Source: Xylanibacter ruminicola (GTDB lineage: Bacteria; Bacteroidota; Bacteroidia; Bacteroidales; Bacteroidaceae). Taken from it: a DNA stretch of 64,000 nucleotides. Location of the stretch: NCBI RefSeq assembly GCF_900107775.1, contig NZ_FNRF01000007.1, forward strand, positions 1 to 64,000, read 5' to 3'. Both the position numbers and the translations under genes were made by a program. Below, in pieces: positions 28,569-39,052 of the stretch (position 1 is its first letter; each line of letters begins with the position of its first letter). The notes under the pieces are model-generated. The model saw only the letters and a program-made list of their open reading frames with translations, had not been told where the DNA came from and did not search any database.

Positions 28569-29649
28569 CGTCCATGTGAGCTTTTAAGAAGAGTTTCTTA
28601 ACGAACTTCATATCGTGCTGAACCATGATCTTTACCAGATCCTCGAACGAGGTCTTCTGTGGATTCCAACCTAACTTGGCCTTAGCCTTGGCAGGATTAC
28701 CTAACAGCTGATCAACCTCGGCAGGACGGAAGTACTTAGGATCGACCTCAACCAGTGCTTTGCCGGTCTTCTTGTCGTAACCTTTTTCATCAACACCGTC
28801 GCCACGCCATTCGAGCTCGATGCCAACCTCCTTGAAGGCGAGGGTAGCAAACTCACGAACGGTATGATATTCGCCAGTGGCGATTACGAAGTCGTCTGGC
28901 TCGGGTTGCTGCAGGATGAGCCACATGCACTCGATGTAATCCTTGGCATATCCCCAGTCGCGCAGTGAGTTAAGGTTACCCAGATAAAGCTTGTCCTGAT
29001 AACCCTGAGCGATACGAGCGGCTGCCAATGTGATCTTACGGGTAACGAAAGTCTCACCACGGCGCTCACTCTCATGGTTAAAGAGGATACCATTACAGCA
29101 GAACATATTATATGATTCGCGATAGTTCTTCATAATCCAGAAACCGTAGAGTTTAGCTACAGCATATGGAGAGCGGGGGTAGAATGGGGTAGTCTCGCTC
29201 TGTGGAACTTCCTGTACCTTACCGTAGAGCTCTGATGTAGAGGCCTGGTAAATGCGGCAGGTATCAGCCAAACCTGCAATGCGTACGGCTTCCAGCAAGC
29301 GGAGCACACCGTTAGCATCGGTATCGGCTGTGTATTCGGGAACGTCAAAAGATACCTTCACATGACTCTGGGCTGCGAGGTTATAGATCTCGGTTGGGCG
29401 AATCTTTGAGATGACACGGATCAGAGATGATGAATCGGTCATATCTGCCCAGTGGAGATTAACAAGGCGAGCCTTTTTCATATCACGAACCCACTCGTCG
29501 AGATAAAGATGTTCGATACGGGCTGTGTTGAATGAAGATGAACGACGCATGAGACCGTGAACCTCATAACCTTTTTCAATAAGGAACTCGGCCAGATATG
29601 AGCCGTCCTGACCGGTAATACCGGTGATTAGAGCAACTTTTTTTTCCAT
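28558..29649 (-). CDS. gmd: GDP-mannose 4,6-dehydratase
   Basis: A 363-residue SDR enzyme making GDP-4-keto-6-deoxy-D-mannose from GDP-mannose. [18 protein letters not shown] is the nucleotide-binding start; [14 protein letters not shown] and the catalytic [12 protein letters not shown] (YxxxK) are exact family signatures, followed by [16 protein letters not shown]. Full length. It lies between manC (11 bases upstream) and fcl, forming a three-gene GDP-L-fucose pathway. Confidence 0.95.
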   Translation of the reverse strand: MEKKVALITGITGQDGSYLAEFLIEKGYEVHGLMRRSSSFNTARIEHLYLDEWVRDMKKARLVNLHWADMTDSSSLIRVISKIRPTEIYNLAAQSHVKVSFDVPEYTADTDANGVLRLLEAVRIAGLADTCRIYQASTSELYGKVQEVPQSETTPFYPRSPYAVAKLYGFWIMKNYRESYNMFCCNGILFNHESERRGETFVTRKITLAAARIAQGYQDKLYLGNLNSLRDWGYAKDYIECMWLILQQPEPDDFVIATGEYHTVREFATLAFKEVGIELEWRGDGVDEKGYDKKTGKALVEVDPKYFRPAEVDQLLGNPAKAKAKLGWNPQKTSFEDLVKIMVQHDMKFVKKLFLKAHMDDAQ

Positions 29650-29660
29650 TATAGTTTCTG

Positions 29661-30728
29661 TTAATTATTTCCTGAGAATTGTTTGATACGCTGTTCCTCC
29701 GACAGTTTGCAGATGAGCAGTGTGTCGTTGTTTTCGGCTACGATATAACCATCGAGGCCTTGAATAACCACTTTCTTTTCTTGCATGGTGTGAACAATAC
29801 AGTTGTGACTCTCTATCAGGTTTACATCGGGACCGATGCTGGCATTGCCATAGAGGTCTTTCTTGCTTTGCTCATGAAGTGAGCCCCAGGTGCCCAGATC
29901 GCTCCAACCGAAGTCGGATGGACAAACGAAAATCTCTTCGGCTTTTTCCATGATGGCATAGTCGACAGAAATATTCTCGCATTCGGGGAACAAACGGTTG
30001 ATTTCTTCCTGTTCCTTGTCGGTACCATAAATAGGTAACAACGACTCGAATATCTTGGCCATTGAGGGCTGGTAGATGCGGAAAGCATTTACAATGGTAT
30101 TTACATTCCAGATGAAGATACCTGCATTCCAGAAATAATAGTTCTTCTTGATATATTCCTGAGCCGTTTCGAGATTGGGCTTCTCGCGGAAAGAGTCGAC
30201 TCTGAAAATCTCTTTGTTTCGGAGTGAGCTGGTACTCAGGTCGGCCTGGATGTAGCCATAGCCTGTTTCTGGGCGGTTGGGTTTCATGCCTAGGGTAACG
30301 ATAGCGTCGGTCTCGCTGGTGAACTGCATGCACTCCTTGATGACACGCAGAAATTCAGCCTTGTCTGTCACAATGTGATCGCTTGGGGTTACAATGATGT
30401 TCGCCTTTGGGTCTTTCGACTTGATGCGCCAACTAACATAAGCAATACATGGTGCTGTGTTTCTGCGACAAGGCTCGCATAGAATGTTTCCTGCTGGCAT
30501 ATCAGGCAACTGTTTCTTTACAATTTCCTGATAACTCTGGTTGGTTACCACCCAGATGTTCTCGGGCTTAACCAGATTGCCGAATCTTTCTACCGTTAAC
30601 TGTAGTAATGTTTTGCCAACGCCGAGAACGTCGATGAACTGCTTGGGGTTCTCGGTAGTACTCATGGGCCAGAAACGGCTACCAACGCCGCCTGCCATGA
30701 TGACCAAATGGTTGTTTGTTCTTGCCAT
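29661..30728 (-). CDS. manC: Mannose-1-phosphate guanylyltransferase
   Basis: ATG 30728 ([14 protein letters not shown]) is chosen over an upstream ATG at 30797, which lies before the promoter box. The 355-residue protein makes GDP-mannose from mannose 1-phosphate and GTP. The signature loop [13 protein letters not shown] is at residue 11, and [20 protein letters not shown] and WNAGIFIW follow. It lacks the C-terminal isomerase domain of bifunctional ManC-ManA enzymes. First gene of manC-gmd-fcl. Confidence 0.92.
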   Translation of the reverse strand: MARTNNHLVIMAGGVGSRFWPMSTTENPKQFIDVLGVGKTLLQLTVERFGNLVKPENIWVVTNQSYQEIVKKQLPDMPAGNILCEPCRRNTAPCIAYVSWRIKSKDPKANIIVTPSDHIVTDKAEFLRVIKECMQFTSETDAIVTLGMKPNRPETGYGYIQADLSTSSLRNKEIFRVDSFREKPNLETAQEYIKKNYYFWNAGIFIWNVNTIVNAFRIYQPSMAKIFESLLPIYGTDKEQEEINRLFPECENISVDYAIMEKAEEIFVCPSDFGWSDLGTWGSLHEQSKKDLYGNASIGPDVNLIESHNCIVHTMQEKKVVIQGLDGYIVAENNDTLLICKLSEEQRIKQFSGNN

Positions 30729-30753
30729 AATCGTTGTTTGCTGATAATATTTC

Positions 30754-30762
30754 GCAAAAATA
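30754..30762 (-). promoter_or_regulatory. -7 box of manC-gmd-fcl
   Basis: Reads TATTTTTGC on the minus strand, 25 bases upstream of the chosen manC start. Confidence 0.7.
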
Positions 30763-30808
30763 CGAAAAATAATAGAAAAGAAAGCATAAAAAAGCAAAAA
30801 AATGCTTA

Positions 30809-31447
30809 TTACGCTGACTTTTCTTGTTTATGATTAAGTTTTCGTTTGATGACGAAATAAACGATAGCCACTACAATCAGCCCCAGAATGGCGAACTTGA
30901 TATATTCGGCATATTCGCTAATCTTGTCGTTCAACTGATCCTCGGGTACAATGGCATGCAGATACCAGCCTAGAAGAGCCAGTACACTGTGCCAGCCACC
31001 TGCGCCAATGGTTGTAAACAGCAGGAATTTTCCGTAATGCATACGTGCCAAGCCGGCAGGGATGGAAATCAGGTGGCGGATGACGGGAACAAAACGACCG
31101 GTAAGTGTCGCAGCAATGCCATGGTCGTCAAAGTATTTCTCGCTTTTTTCAACTTTCTCCTGATTAAGCAGACACATCTTACCCCATTTGCTGTTGGCAA
31201 ACTTGTAGATGACAGGACGACCAACGTACAAGGCTACAAAGTAGTTAATGCTGGCACCTATGTCGGCACCCAGTGTGGCAAATAGGATGACTAAGAATAC
31301 ATTTAATGAGCCGCTGGCTGCATGGTAAGCAGCAGGCGTTACTACAAACTCTGACGGTACCGGCACTACTGTGCTTTCTAATAACATCAGAAAGAAAATG
31401 GTTGGATACCAACCGAGCGTGTTGAGAATGTTTGTAATAAAATTCAT
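30809..31447 (-). CDS. DedA family membrane protein
   Basis: A 212-residue VTT/SNARE-associated domain protein with five to six hydrophobic segments. LESTVVPVPSEFV near residue 23 and GRFVPVIRHLISIPAGLARM near 115 (F-x-R-x-x-P-x-x-R and the G/AG-x-x-x-M ending) are the DedA signatures. Members act in lipid carrier or phospholipid recycling at the inner membrane. The short basic C-terminus is normal. Last gene of the mltG-glnS-TPR-dedA unit, one base after the TPR gene. Confidence 0.9.
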   Translation of the reverse strand: MNFITNILNTLGWYPTIFFLMLLESTVVPVPSEFVVTPAAYHAASGSLNVFLVILFATLGADIGASINYFVALYVGRPVIYKFANSKWGKMCLLNQEKVEKSEKYFDDHGIAATLTGRFVPVIRHLISIPAGLARMHYGKFLLFTTIGAGGWHSVLALLGWYLHAIVPEDQLNDKISEYAEYIKFAILGLIVVAIVYFVIKRKLNHKQEKSA

Positions 31448-31448
31448 A

Positions 31449-32867
31449 TTAATCGTCTGTATGTTCTAATGCGTACTGGTAATAATCTTTTGGATCCATA
31501 TGAGCAGGAAAAAACTCGCCTAAAATGGCTCTGGCTTCCTCCGGATTGCAATCACAGGCCTTCTTCAGGTAGTATAAGAATTCATCATTCTTCATCAGCT
31601 CGTTGCAACATAAGGCCAGATAGGCATAGCCTTCCTTATAGTCCTCGCCAACAGTCTTGAAGAAATCCAAATAGGCATTGTAGGCAAAATGTAAAAACTT
31701 GTTGTCGTGATAAGAGATGATGATTCTAAGTCTTACTTTGGGATTGTTACCCGAATCTTGTAATACCTTTGCGAATGCAGCTTCTGCCTCTGTCTCTTTC
31801 TGGTTGGCTAAGAGAATATGTCCCTTGATAACACCCATGTGGAAATGGTCGCAATCCAATTTTTCGGTCATGTCTATGCACCATAGGGCTTTTTCCATCT
31901 GTCCTAAGGTGTTATAGGTAAAGGCCATCTCCTGATAGATCTCTGGTAGGTGAATAGAGTCGATGGCGGAAACGCTGACTGCTTTTTTCAGCTTTTCAAG
32001 TCCGTCCTTAAACAAGCCTTTGTTGATCAGACAAATGGCCTGATGCAAATAACCGAACTCGTCGTCGGGTACCTTCTCGGAATATTTCTGGAAGAATTTG
32101 AGAGCTTCGTCGTGGTTACCCATTGCATACAGGGTATTGGCTTTCGAGAGCAGACCGTTAGCGTCGTTGGGATCGATGGCAATGGCATATTCGCTACTGG
32201 TAAGAGCGCCCGAATAGTCTTCTTTCATATACTGTACGCCTGCCAATGCATTCCAATAATTGGCAGAGTATGGGTCTTTGTCGAGTAACTCGTTGAAGAG
32301 TCGCTCGCTGTCTTTGTATTTGCCCAATCCGAACAGCGTGCGAGCCATCAGTTCCTTGAATCCTACCGAATCATTGTTGGTAGTGCGGGCTATCCATTCG
32401 AAGGCCTTGGCAAACTGGTCGTAATCAAGATACAGACCTACAACGCCTTTCACAAAGTCGGCATATTCATCCTCAGGTAAGTCTTTGATGTATCCTGACA
32501 GCAATTCGTCGGCACTGTCCAACTCTCCTTTCGTGATAAGTATCTCGGCACGTAGGTAGATGCCCTCGATACTATCTAAAGGTTCTACTTTATCGGCATA
32601 TTGCTCGGCTGTCTTGAAGTCTTTCTTCTCCAAAGCTTCGCGGGCTCTGTAGAGCATCGGACCAACGGCTTCAGGATTGTATTCTATAGCTAAGGAAATG
32701 GCATCCTCGGCCTCGGCTAGTCGGTTGTTGTAGTGGTAATAATCGGCAATGTCAGTCAAGTCGTCGGCATCCATATAGATGCGTTCGCCCGACTTGACTG
32801 ACTCCTCGTATTGGTGTAGGATTTCTTTAAAATCCTCGCTTTCGAAATAATCTAAATCTTCTGGCAC
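31449..32867 (-). CDS. Tetratricopeptide repeat protein
   Basis: A 472-residue acidic protein made of about ten TPR-like helix pairs (for example YWNALAGVQYMKEDYSGALT, then ANTLYAMGNHDEALKFF). No signal peptide or catalytic domain is seen, so it is probably a cytosolic scaffold. The gene sits 11 bases after glnS and one base before dedA. Specific partners unknown. Confidence 0.85.
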   Translation of the reverse strand: MPEDLDYFESEDFKEILHQYEESVKSGERIYMDADDLTDIADYYHYNNRLAEAEDAISLAIEYNPEAVGPMLYRAREALEKKDFKTAEQYADKVEPLDSIEGIYLRAEILITKGELDSADELLSGYIKDLPEDEYADFVKGVVGLYLDYDQFAKAFEWIARTTNNDSVGFKELMARTLFGLGKYKDSERLFNELLDKDPYSANYWNALAGVQYMKEDYSGALTSSEYAIAIDPNDANGLLSKANTLYAMGNHDEALKFFQKYSEKVPDDEFGYLHQAICLINKGLFKDGLEKLKKAVSVSAIDSIHLPEIYQEMAFTYNTLGQMEKALWCIDMTEKLDCDHFHMGVIKGHILLANQKETEAEAAFAKVLQDSGNNPKVRLRIIISYHDNKFLHFAYNAYLDFFKTVGEDYKEGYAYLALCCNELMKNDEFLYYLKKACDCNPEEARAILGEFFPAHMDPKDYYQYALEHTDD

Positions 32868-32878
32868 TTCTTCTTAAA

Positions 32879-34633
32879 TTACTTTTTCCAAGTGTCCTTG
32901 AGTCCAACAGTCTTATTGAAGATTGGCTTCTCGGCTGTTGAATCTGTATCAGGTGTAAAGTAACCAATACGCTGGAACTGCAGATAGGTGAGTGGCTTCA
33001 TATCGGCAGCGTATGGCTCAATATAGCACTTCTTGATGATGTGCAGTGAGTCAGGGTTGATAATCTCCTTCATCGCTGTAACAGCATCGCAGTTCTTGGC
33101 TTCGCGGATGGCAGCCATGTCATCGCGAGGATTCTCTACCTTCCACAGACGGTCGTAAAGACGAACCTCGGCTTCGACAGCGTGCTTGCAACTTACCCAG
33201 TGGAGAGTCTTGCCCTTAATCTTGCGGTTAGAGCCAGGCATACCGCTGCGTGAGTCTGGATCGTAGGTACAGTAAATGGTAGTTACGTTGCCATTCTCGT
33301 CCTCATCGCAGGGATGATCCTCGTTACATTTAATAATGTAGGCATTCTTCAGACGAACCTCCTTACCAGGGGCCAATCGCATAAACTTCTTCTCGGCTTC
33401 CTTCATAAAGTCGTCGCGCTCAATCCAGAGTTCGCGGGTAAACTCAACAGTGTGAGTGCCATCGGCCTCGTTCTCTGGGTTGTTGATAGCGGTGAGCTGT
33501 TCAATCTTGTCCTCAGGGTAGTTGGTGATAACCACCTTAACAGGATCAAGAACAGCGCTGACACGGATAGCACGACTGTTCAGATCGTCGCGAACTGCAC
33601 TCTCCAAGAGGGCCATGTCGTTAAGGGCATCAATCTTGGTGTAGCCAATCTTATCGATGAACTTGATGATACTCTCAGGGCTGTAACCACGGCGACGGAA
33701 TCCGCAGATAGTTGGCATACGGGGGTCGTCCCAACCGCTTACCATGTTATTCTGTACCAATGCCAACAGATTACGCTTTGACATCAGTGTGTAGTTGAGG
33801 TTCAGCTTATTAAACTCGGTCTGACGTGGACGGTTGTCCTCGATGTTGTCGGTCTCACCCTTCCACTCCTTCATCCAGGTAACGAACAGATCGTAAAGGG
33901 GACGATGCTCTACAAACTCGAGTGTGCACCAAGAGTGGGTTACACCCTCGAGGTAGTCGCTCTGACCGTGAGTGAAATCGTACATAGGGTAAGCATTCCA
34001 CTTATTGCCTGTACGGATATGAGGAATATTGAGTACACGATAGATAAGGGGATCGCGGAACAGCATGTTGGGGTGAGCCATGTCGATCTTGGCGCGCAGA
34101 ACCAGTGTGCCTGGCTCGCACTTGCCGCTGTTCATGAACTCGAACAACTTCAGGTTCTCCTCAACGGGGCGGTCGCGATAGGGACTGTTTGTACCAGGGC
34201 TTGTGGTGGTTCCCTTCTGCTGGGCAATCACCTCGGCACTCTGTTCATCAACGTAAGCGCGTCCCTGCTGGATGAGCCATACGGCAAAGTCCCAGAGCTC
34301 CTGGAAATAGTCGCTGGCATAGTAGACGTTAGCCCACTTGAAACCGAGCCATTTGATATCGTTCTCGATACTCTCGATGTATTCTGTATCCTCCTTAATG
34401 GGGTTGGTGTCGTCGAAGCGCAGGTTGCACTGACCGCCGTATTTCTTGGCCAGTCCGAAGTCGATGGCTATAGCCTTGGCATGTCCGATATGCAGGTAGC
34501 CGTTTGGCTCTGGTGGGAAACGGGTCTGCATTCTGCCACCGTTCTTACCCTCTGCCAGGTCATTGATAACTTTCTGTTCAATGAAGCTGACAGACTTCTT
34601 CTCCTCGCTTTCGTTCTTAATAATCTCTTCCAT
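32879..34633 (-). CDS. glnS: Glutaminyl-tRNA synthetase
   Basis: A 584-residue class I synthetase charging tRNA-Gln with glutamine. The ATP-binding motifs are visible: FPPEPNGYLHIGHAKAIAID (HIGH) near residue 45 and LMSKRNLL (KMSKS class) near 285. The C-terminal half is the beta-barrel anticodon-binding region. Length equals the family. Located between mltG (8 bases) and the TPR gene. Confidence 0.96.
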   Translation of the reverse strand: MEEIIKNESEEKKSVSFIEQKVINDLAEGKNGGRMQTRFPPEPNGYLHIGHAKAIAIDFGLAKKYGGQCNLRFDDTNPIKEDTEYIESIENDIKWLGFKWANVYYASDYFQELWDFAVWLIQQGRAYVDEQSAEVIAQQKGTTTSPGTNSPYRDRPVEENLKLFEFMNSGKCEPGTLVLRAKIDMAHPNMLFRDPLIYRVLNIPHIRTGNKWNAYPMYDFTHGQSDYLEGVTHSWCTLEFVEHRPLYDLFVTWMKEWKGETDNIEDNRPRQTEFNKLNLNYTLMSKRNLLALVQNNMVSGWDDPRMPTICGFRRRGYSPESIIKFIDKIGYTKIDALNDMALLESAVRDDLNSRAIRVSAVLDPVKVVITNYPEDKIEQLTAINNPENEADGTHTVEFTRELWIERDDFMKEAEKKFMRLAPGKEVRLKNAYIIKCNEDHPCDEDENGNVTTIYCTYDPDSRSGMPGSNRKIKGKTLHWVSCKHAVEAEVRLYDRLWKVENPRDDMAAIREAKNCDAVTAMKEIINPDSLHIIKKCYIEPYAADMKPLTYLQFQRIGYFTPDTDSTAEKPIFNKTVGLKDTWKK

Positions 34634-34641
34634 ATCTTGTT

Positions 34642-35673
34642 TTATTTTATTCCTTTTTCGTTTAATGCTTGTGAATATTTTGCCGCATTCTTCAGGTGTT
34701 CCTGATAGGTTCTGGCAAAATTATGTGTACCAGAGAAGTCCTCCTTGGCGCACATGTACAGATAATCGTGGGCTGTGCGATTCAGTACAGCGTCGATACC
34801 TGCCACCGATGCAATCTTGATGGGACCAGGAGGCAGACCGGTATTCTTATAGGTGTTATAAGGACTGTTGAATTGCAGCATGTTGTGGTAGATACGCTTG
34901 ATGGCGAAATCTTTCAAGGCAAACTTGATGGTAGGGTCGGCCTGAAGTGGCATGTCTGCCTTCAGTCGGTTCAGGTACATACCTGCAATCATCGGCTTCT
35001 CGGCATTGTTGGCTGTCTCCTCGTCGATGATGCTGGCTAATGTGCAAACCTCATTTTTGCTCAGTTTCAGGGCCTCGGCCTTCAAGGTGCGCTGTACATT
35101 CCAGAAATTCTCGTTCTCCTTCTGCATGCGTTTCATCAGATTCTCTATAGAGATATTCCAATATACCTCGTAGGTGTTGGGGACGAACAAGCAGGCGATA
35201 GTGGCTGTGTCGTAACCCTGCTGTGCGCAGAACGATGAATCGCTGAGCAGGATGGCTACAGCAACGCTGTCCATCATCAGTTTGCGTGACAGATAGCCGG
35301 CCAGTCTGTCCATGGTGCGACTTTCGGGAATGGTGAGCTTTACAGGCTCTTGATGTCCGTTCTTCAGATTGCGGAATACTTTTATCGTGCTCTGGTCGGG
35401 GGTAATGGCGTATCGACCGCTACGTATATGCTCCATATAACCACCATGGCGAGCGAGCATTTTGAAAGCTGAAAGACCATGATTGGATGCAATCGGCTCC
35501 AACTTGACACATACTGAATCAAGATTGTCGTTGTCGTCGATATACACGTATTCGGTGGCGCTGAGTTTAGAAAAACTCCCCACAAAATAGTAATATGCGA
35601 TGCCTAAGATTCCTAATACGCATATAATAATAGGAACCAGATAGCTTGATTTTTTTATCCAATTCATCTTCAT
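34642..35673 (-). CDS. mltG: Endolytic murein transglycosylase
   Basis: A YceG/MltG protein of 343 residues from ATG 35673 (MKMNWIKK); the in-frame start at 35694 lies in the promoter and is not used. One N-terminal membrane helix (about residues 10-28) anchors it at the inner membrane, followed by a LysM-like region and the catalytic domain with LASIIDEETANNAEKP (catalytic Glu) and LQADPTIKFAL. The C-terminus has NRTAHDYLYMCAKEDFSGTH, typical of the family. It cleaves nascent glycan strands. First gene of its operon. Confidence 0.93.
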   Translation of the reverse strand: MKMNWIKKSSYLVPIIICVLGILGIAYYYFVGSFSKLSATEYVYIDDNDNLDSVCVKLEPIASNHGLSAFKMLARHGGYMEHIRSGRYAITPDQSTIKVFRNLKNGHQEPVKLTIPESRTMDRLAGYLSRKLMMDSVAVAILLSDSSFCAQQGYDTATIACLFVPNTYEVYWNISIENLMKRMQKENENFWNVQRTLKAEALKLSKNEVCTLASIIDEETANNAEKPMIAGMYLNRLKADMPLQADPTIKFALKDFAIKRIYHNMLQFNSPYNTYKNTGLPPGPIKIASVAGIDAVLNRTAHDYLYMCAKEDFSGTHNFARTYQEHLKNAAKYSQALNEKGIK

Positions 35674-35690
35674 ATCCTTGAAAAAACGCT

Positions 35691-35699
35691 GCAAAGTTA
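35691..35699 (-). promoter_or_regulatory. -7 box of the mltG-glnS-TPR-dedA unit
   Basis: Reads TAACTTTGC on the minus strand, 17 bases upstream of ATG 35673; back to back with the malQ promoter. Confidence 0.7.
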
Positions 35700-35741
35700 C
35701 AAAAATCTCTCCACTATTATCGCTAATTTATCATTTTTTTG

Positions 35742-35750
35742 TATCTTTGC
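35742..35750 (+). promoter_or_regulatory. -7 box for malQ
   Basis: Reads TATCTTTGC, 15 bases before ATG 35766. Confidence 0.75.
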
Positions 35751-35765
35751 CCTAAAATATAGCTT

Positions 35766-38375
35766 ATGAAACTTAAGTTTTCTATACAATATGGCACTCA
35801 ATGGGGACAAAATCTCTATGTGGTGCTGACCTATCTCAGCATCGACCAGACCAAAAAGACGGAACGGTTGATGATGACTACCTCTGACGGCATGGAGTGG
35901 CAGTTGGAAACCACCGTGCTTGAATCGCGAAAACATCCGATAGCCTCGTTCTCTTACTTTTACCAGGTAGAGGATACTGATGGTAATGTGCTTAGAAAAG
36001 AGTGGGATGCTATTCCTCGAACCTATTACTTCGACTCGGCAAAAGACTATGTGATGGCTGATTTGTGGCGCGATGTACCTCTGCAGTACCATCTTTATAG
36101 TCTGGCTTATCATACAACGATGGGACTAGCTGTTGACCAGCAGGTTGAACCGCTTCGTGTGCCTTTGTATCGTAAAACAATCCTGTTCAGGGTGTCGGCA
36201 CCTCAATTGCAGAAGGGGCAATCGGTAGCTATTTTAGGAAGCCATCCGGCGTTGGGTAGCTGGAATGTAGCTCGTTATCTGCGTATGGAGTCAATTGGCA
36301 GATTCGAGTGGCTGCTGTCGGTGAATGTGGATGCTGTGCTGCTACCTATAGAATATAAATATGTGATTATTGATGACGCTACCCATGCACTCTTGGCTTG
36401 GGAGGAAGGTGATAATCGCACTACTGCAGGTTTACTGCCTGCTGATCAGACTATGGTGCCTGATGGTACTGTGCTGGTGGCTTATGGTGAGAACCTGAGA
36501 GTAAAAGAGCATACCTGGCGAGCCGCAGGCGTGGTGATACCGGTATTCTCGCTTCGTAGTAAACAGTCGTATGGTGTGGGCGATTTCGGCGATCTGTACC
36601 GATTGGTTGATTGGTGTGCGGCAACGGGTATGAAGGCCATCCAATTACTGCCGGTTAACGATACTACGTGCTCGAAAAACTGGAGCGATTCGTATCCATA
36701 TAATATCGTTTCTGCTTTTGCTTTGCATCCTCATTATCTGGACATTGAGGCTGTTGGTGTGCTGAAGAATAAAATTAAGATGAATACGTATCATCGTCAG
36801 CGCCAGGAACTTAACGCACTCGGCTTTAGTGATTATGAGGCGGTAGACCATGTGAAGCGGGCCTATATCCAGGAACTGTTTGATGAGAAAGGTCAACAGA
36901 CGCTTGAGTCCAAAGAATTCAAAGCTTGGTTTGCTCAGAACCAGGATTGGTTGGGGCCTTACGCCAAGTGGTTGGATTCGTCTGTGGGCGTGATTTATTT
37001 TACGCAATACCATCTTCACTTACAGTTGAAAGCCGCAGCTGACTATGCCCGTTCAAAGGGCATCTTCCTGAAAGGCGATGTGCCTATCGGTGTAAATGGC
37101 GATAGTGTGGAAACGGCTAACCATCCGGATTATTTCCATCTTGATGCACAAACAGGTGCACCACCAGATATGTTCTCGCCCAACGGACAGAATTGGGGAT
37201 TCCCAACTTACAATTGGGGTACTGGTGTTGTAGAGTGGTTCCGTAGACGTTTAAAGTGGATGGAACAGTATTTCGATGCCATCCGAATCGACCATATCCT
37301 GGGTTTCTTCCGGATATGGGAGATACCTGGCGACGCAGTCTTTGGATTGCTGGGGCATTTCTCGCCTTCGTTGCCAATGACGGTGGGTGAGATAGAATAC
37401 TTTGGTTTGCCTTTCCGTAAGGACTTGTTTACCAGACCTTTTATTAACGATAGGGTGTTAGATAAACTGTTTGGTATGCATGCGCCGTATGTTCGTGAGC
37501 ATTTCCTGACACCAAAGAGTTATGGTCTGTATGATTTAAAGTCGGATTACTGCACGCAGAAAAAAGTGCAGCTGGCTTTTGAGGGACGTACAGATGAAAA
37601 TAGTTTATGGATTCGTGATGGGCTTTATCGCTTGGTTAGTAGTGTGCTCTTCCTGGAGGATCCAAAACAGCCTGGTATGTATCATCCGCGAATCGGTGTA
37701 ATAGGGGAGCCCGTGTTTGAGGCGTTGAATGCTGAAGAAAAAGACGCATTTATGCGACTTTACAATAATTATTACTATCAGCGTCATAACTTTTTCTGGG
37801 GGGCTGAGGCTATCCGTAAGTTGACCGATGTGTTTGGCTCTACCCGTATGCTATGCTGTGGCGAGGATCTGGGCATGTTGCCAGATTGTGTGGCGCCGGT
37901 ACTTGATCAGTTGCGTATCCTGTCGCTCGAAATCCAGTCGATGCCCAAACAGAGTGGTTATGAGTTTGCTCATCTTGATGGCAATCCATACCGTTCTGTT
38001 GCTACAATTTCAACGCATGATATGTCGCCCTTGCGCCTTTGGTGGAGCGAAAGTCCTGAGCGTACCCAGCGTTTCTATGTGTCGATGTTGCAGAAACAAG
38101 GTCGAGCCCCCGAACAGTTACCGGCCCATTTGGCTGAGGAGATTATCGGGCGTCATCTCTATTGTCCGTCGATGCTCTGTATGTTGTCGTTGCAAGACTG
38201 GTTGGCTATGGATGGCGAACTGCGCTCAAAGAATGTTCGTGAAGAGCGCATCAATGTGCCCAGCGATCCTTATAACCGTTGGAAATATCGTATGCATATT
38301 ACCATCGAGGATTTGCTGAAGGCAGATAAATATAATAATAAGGTGAAAACCATGATTCAGCGTTCAAAGCGCTAA
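35766..38375 (+). CDS. malQ: 4-alpha-glucanotransferase with N-terminal starch-binding domains
   Basis: An 869-residue GH77 amylomaltase that disproportionates maltodextrins in the cytosol. Residues 1-240 hold two CBM20-like starch-binding modules (the second has VAILGSHPALGSWNVARYL). The catalytic domain starts near 260 (FSLRSKQSYGVGDFGDL). Catalytic residues are visible: the nucleophile Asp in AIRIDHILGFFR, the acid/base Glu in CCGEDLGMLP, and the transition-state Asp in ISTHDMSPLRLWW. This two-CBM20 layout is the usual one in Bacteroidota. A HAD phosphatase gene follows after 29 bases on the same strand. Confidence 0.95.
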   Translation: MKLKFSIQYGTQWGQNLYVVLTYLSIDQTKKTERLMMTTSDGMEWQLETTVLESRKHPIASFSYFYQVEDTDGNVLRKEWDAIPRTYYFDSAKDYVMADLWRDVPLQYHLYSLAYHTTMGLAVDQQVEPLRVPLYRKTILFRVSAPQLQKGQSVAILGSHPALGSWNVARYLRMESIGRFEWLLSVNVDAVLLPIEYKYVIIDDATHALLAWEEGDNRTTAGLLPADQTMVPDGTVLVAYGENLRVKEHTWRAAGVVIPVFSLRSKQSYGVGDFGDLYRLVDWCAATGMKAIQLLPVNDTTCSKNWSDSYPYNIVSAFALHPHYLDIEAVGVLKNKIKMNTYHRQRQELNALGFSDYEAVDHVKRAYIQELFDEKGQQTLESKEFKAWFAQNQDWLGPYAKWLDSSVGVIYFTQYHLHLQLKAAADYARSKGIFLKGDVPIGVNGDSVETANHPDYFHLDAQTGAPPDMFSPNGQNWGFPTYNWGTGVVEWFRRRLKWMEQYFDAIRIDHILGFFRIWEIPGDAVFGLLGHFSPSLPMTVGEIEYFGLPFRKDLFTRPFINDRVLDKLFGMHAPYVREHFLTPKSYGLYDLKSDYCTQKKVQLAFEGRTDENSLWIRDGLYRLVSSVLFLEDPKQPGMYHPRIGVIGEPVFEALNAEEKDAFMRLYNNYYYQRHNFFWGAEAIRKLTDVFGSTRMLCCGEDLGMLPDCVAPVLDQLRILSLEIQSMPKQSGYEFAHLDGNPYRSVATISTHDMSPLRLWWSESPERTQRFYVSMLQKQGRAPEQLPAHLAEEIIGRHLYCPSMLCMLSLQDWLAMDGELRSKNVREERINVPSDPYNRWKYRMHITIEDLLKADKYNNKVKTMIQRSKR

Positions 38376-38404
38376 TGTTTAAATTTTAAATTATTTTATC
38401 TTCA

Positions 38405-39046
38405 ATGTATAACACTTATATATTTGATCTTGACGGTACTTTACTTGATACAATAACAGATTTAGCGGCTTCGTGTAATTATGCCCTCCGCACACATGGC
38501 ATGCCAGAACATTCGGTTGATGATGTTCGTAGGTTCGTTGGTAATGGTGTACGGAAATTGATGGAGCGGGCTATTCCTCATGGAGCAGAAAACCCTGATT
38601 TTGAGGCAACGTTTGCAACTTTCCGCGAACATTATATGCATCATTCGCTTGATACAACACAACCATATCCCGGTATTCCTGAGACATTGTCAGAATTGAA
38701 AGATCGTGGTTGCCGATTGGCTGTTGTCAGCAACAAGATGATGGCTGCAACAGTGGAGCTATGTCACCATTTCTTTCCGAATACCATAGAGGTGGCTATT
38801 GGTGAACATGAAGCTGAGGGAATCCGTAAGAAACCTGCTCCTGATACGGTATTTGCCGCTTTGCGAGAGCTTGGTGTTGAAAAAGACGGGGCTGTTTATG
38901 TTGGTGATAGTGATGTGGATGTTCAAACAGCTGTGAACTCAGGACTACCTTGTATATCCGTGTTGTGGGGATTCCGTGATCGTGACTTCCTGATACAACA
39001 TGGAGCGAAGACTTTTGTCTCCGCTCCATCAGAATTGTTATTGTAA
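38405..39046 (+). CDS. HAD-superfamily hydrolase, phosphoglycolate phosphatase-like
   Basis: A 213-residue HAD subfamily IA enzyme. Motif I is FDLDGTLLDT at residue 6, motif II AVVSNK near 103, motif III RKKPAPDT near 140, and motif IV YVGDSDVDVQTA near 162. It resembles Gph-type phosphoglycolate phosphatases, but substrate cannot be fixed from sequence. It follows malQ by 29 bases and is convergent with the riboflavin synthase gene, six bases away. Confidence 0.88.
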   Translation: MYNTYIFDLDGTLLDTITDLAASCNYALRTHGMPEHSVDDVRRFVGNGVRKLMERAIPHGAENPDFEATFATFREHYMHHSLDTTQPYPGIPETLSELKDRGCRLAVVSNKMMAATVELCHHFFPNTIEVAIGEHEAEGIRKKPAPDTVFAALRELGVEKDGAVYVGDSDVDVQTAVNSGLPCISVLWGFRDRDFLIQHGAKTFVSAPSELLL

Positions 39047-39052
39047 GGTGGA

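Noticed and set aside
30729..30797. Longer manC start
   Set aside because: It precedes the promoter box and adds a hydrophobic stretch absent from the family.
33905..34705. Plus-strand frame of 266 residues antisense to glnS
   Set aside because: glnS is unmistakable on the other strand with both ATP motifs; the frame has no domain.
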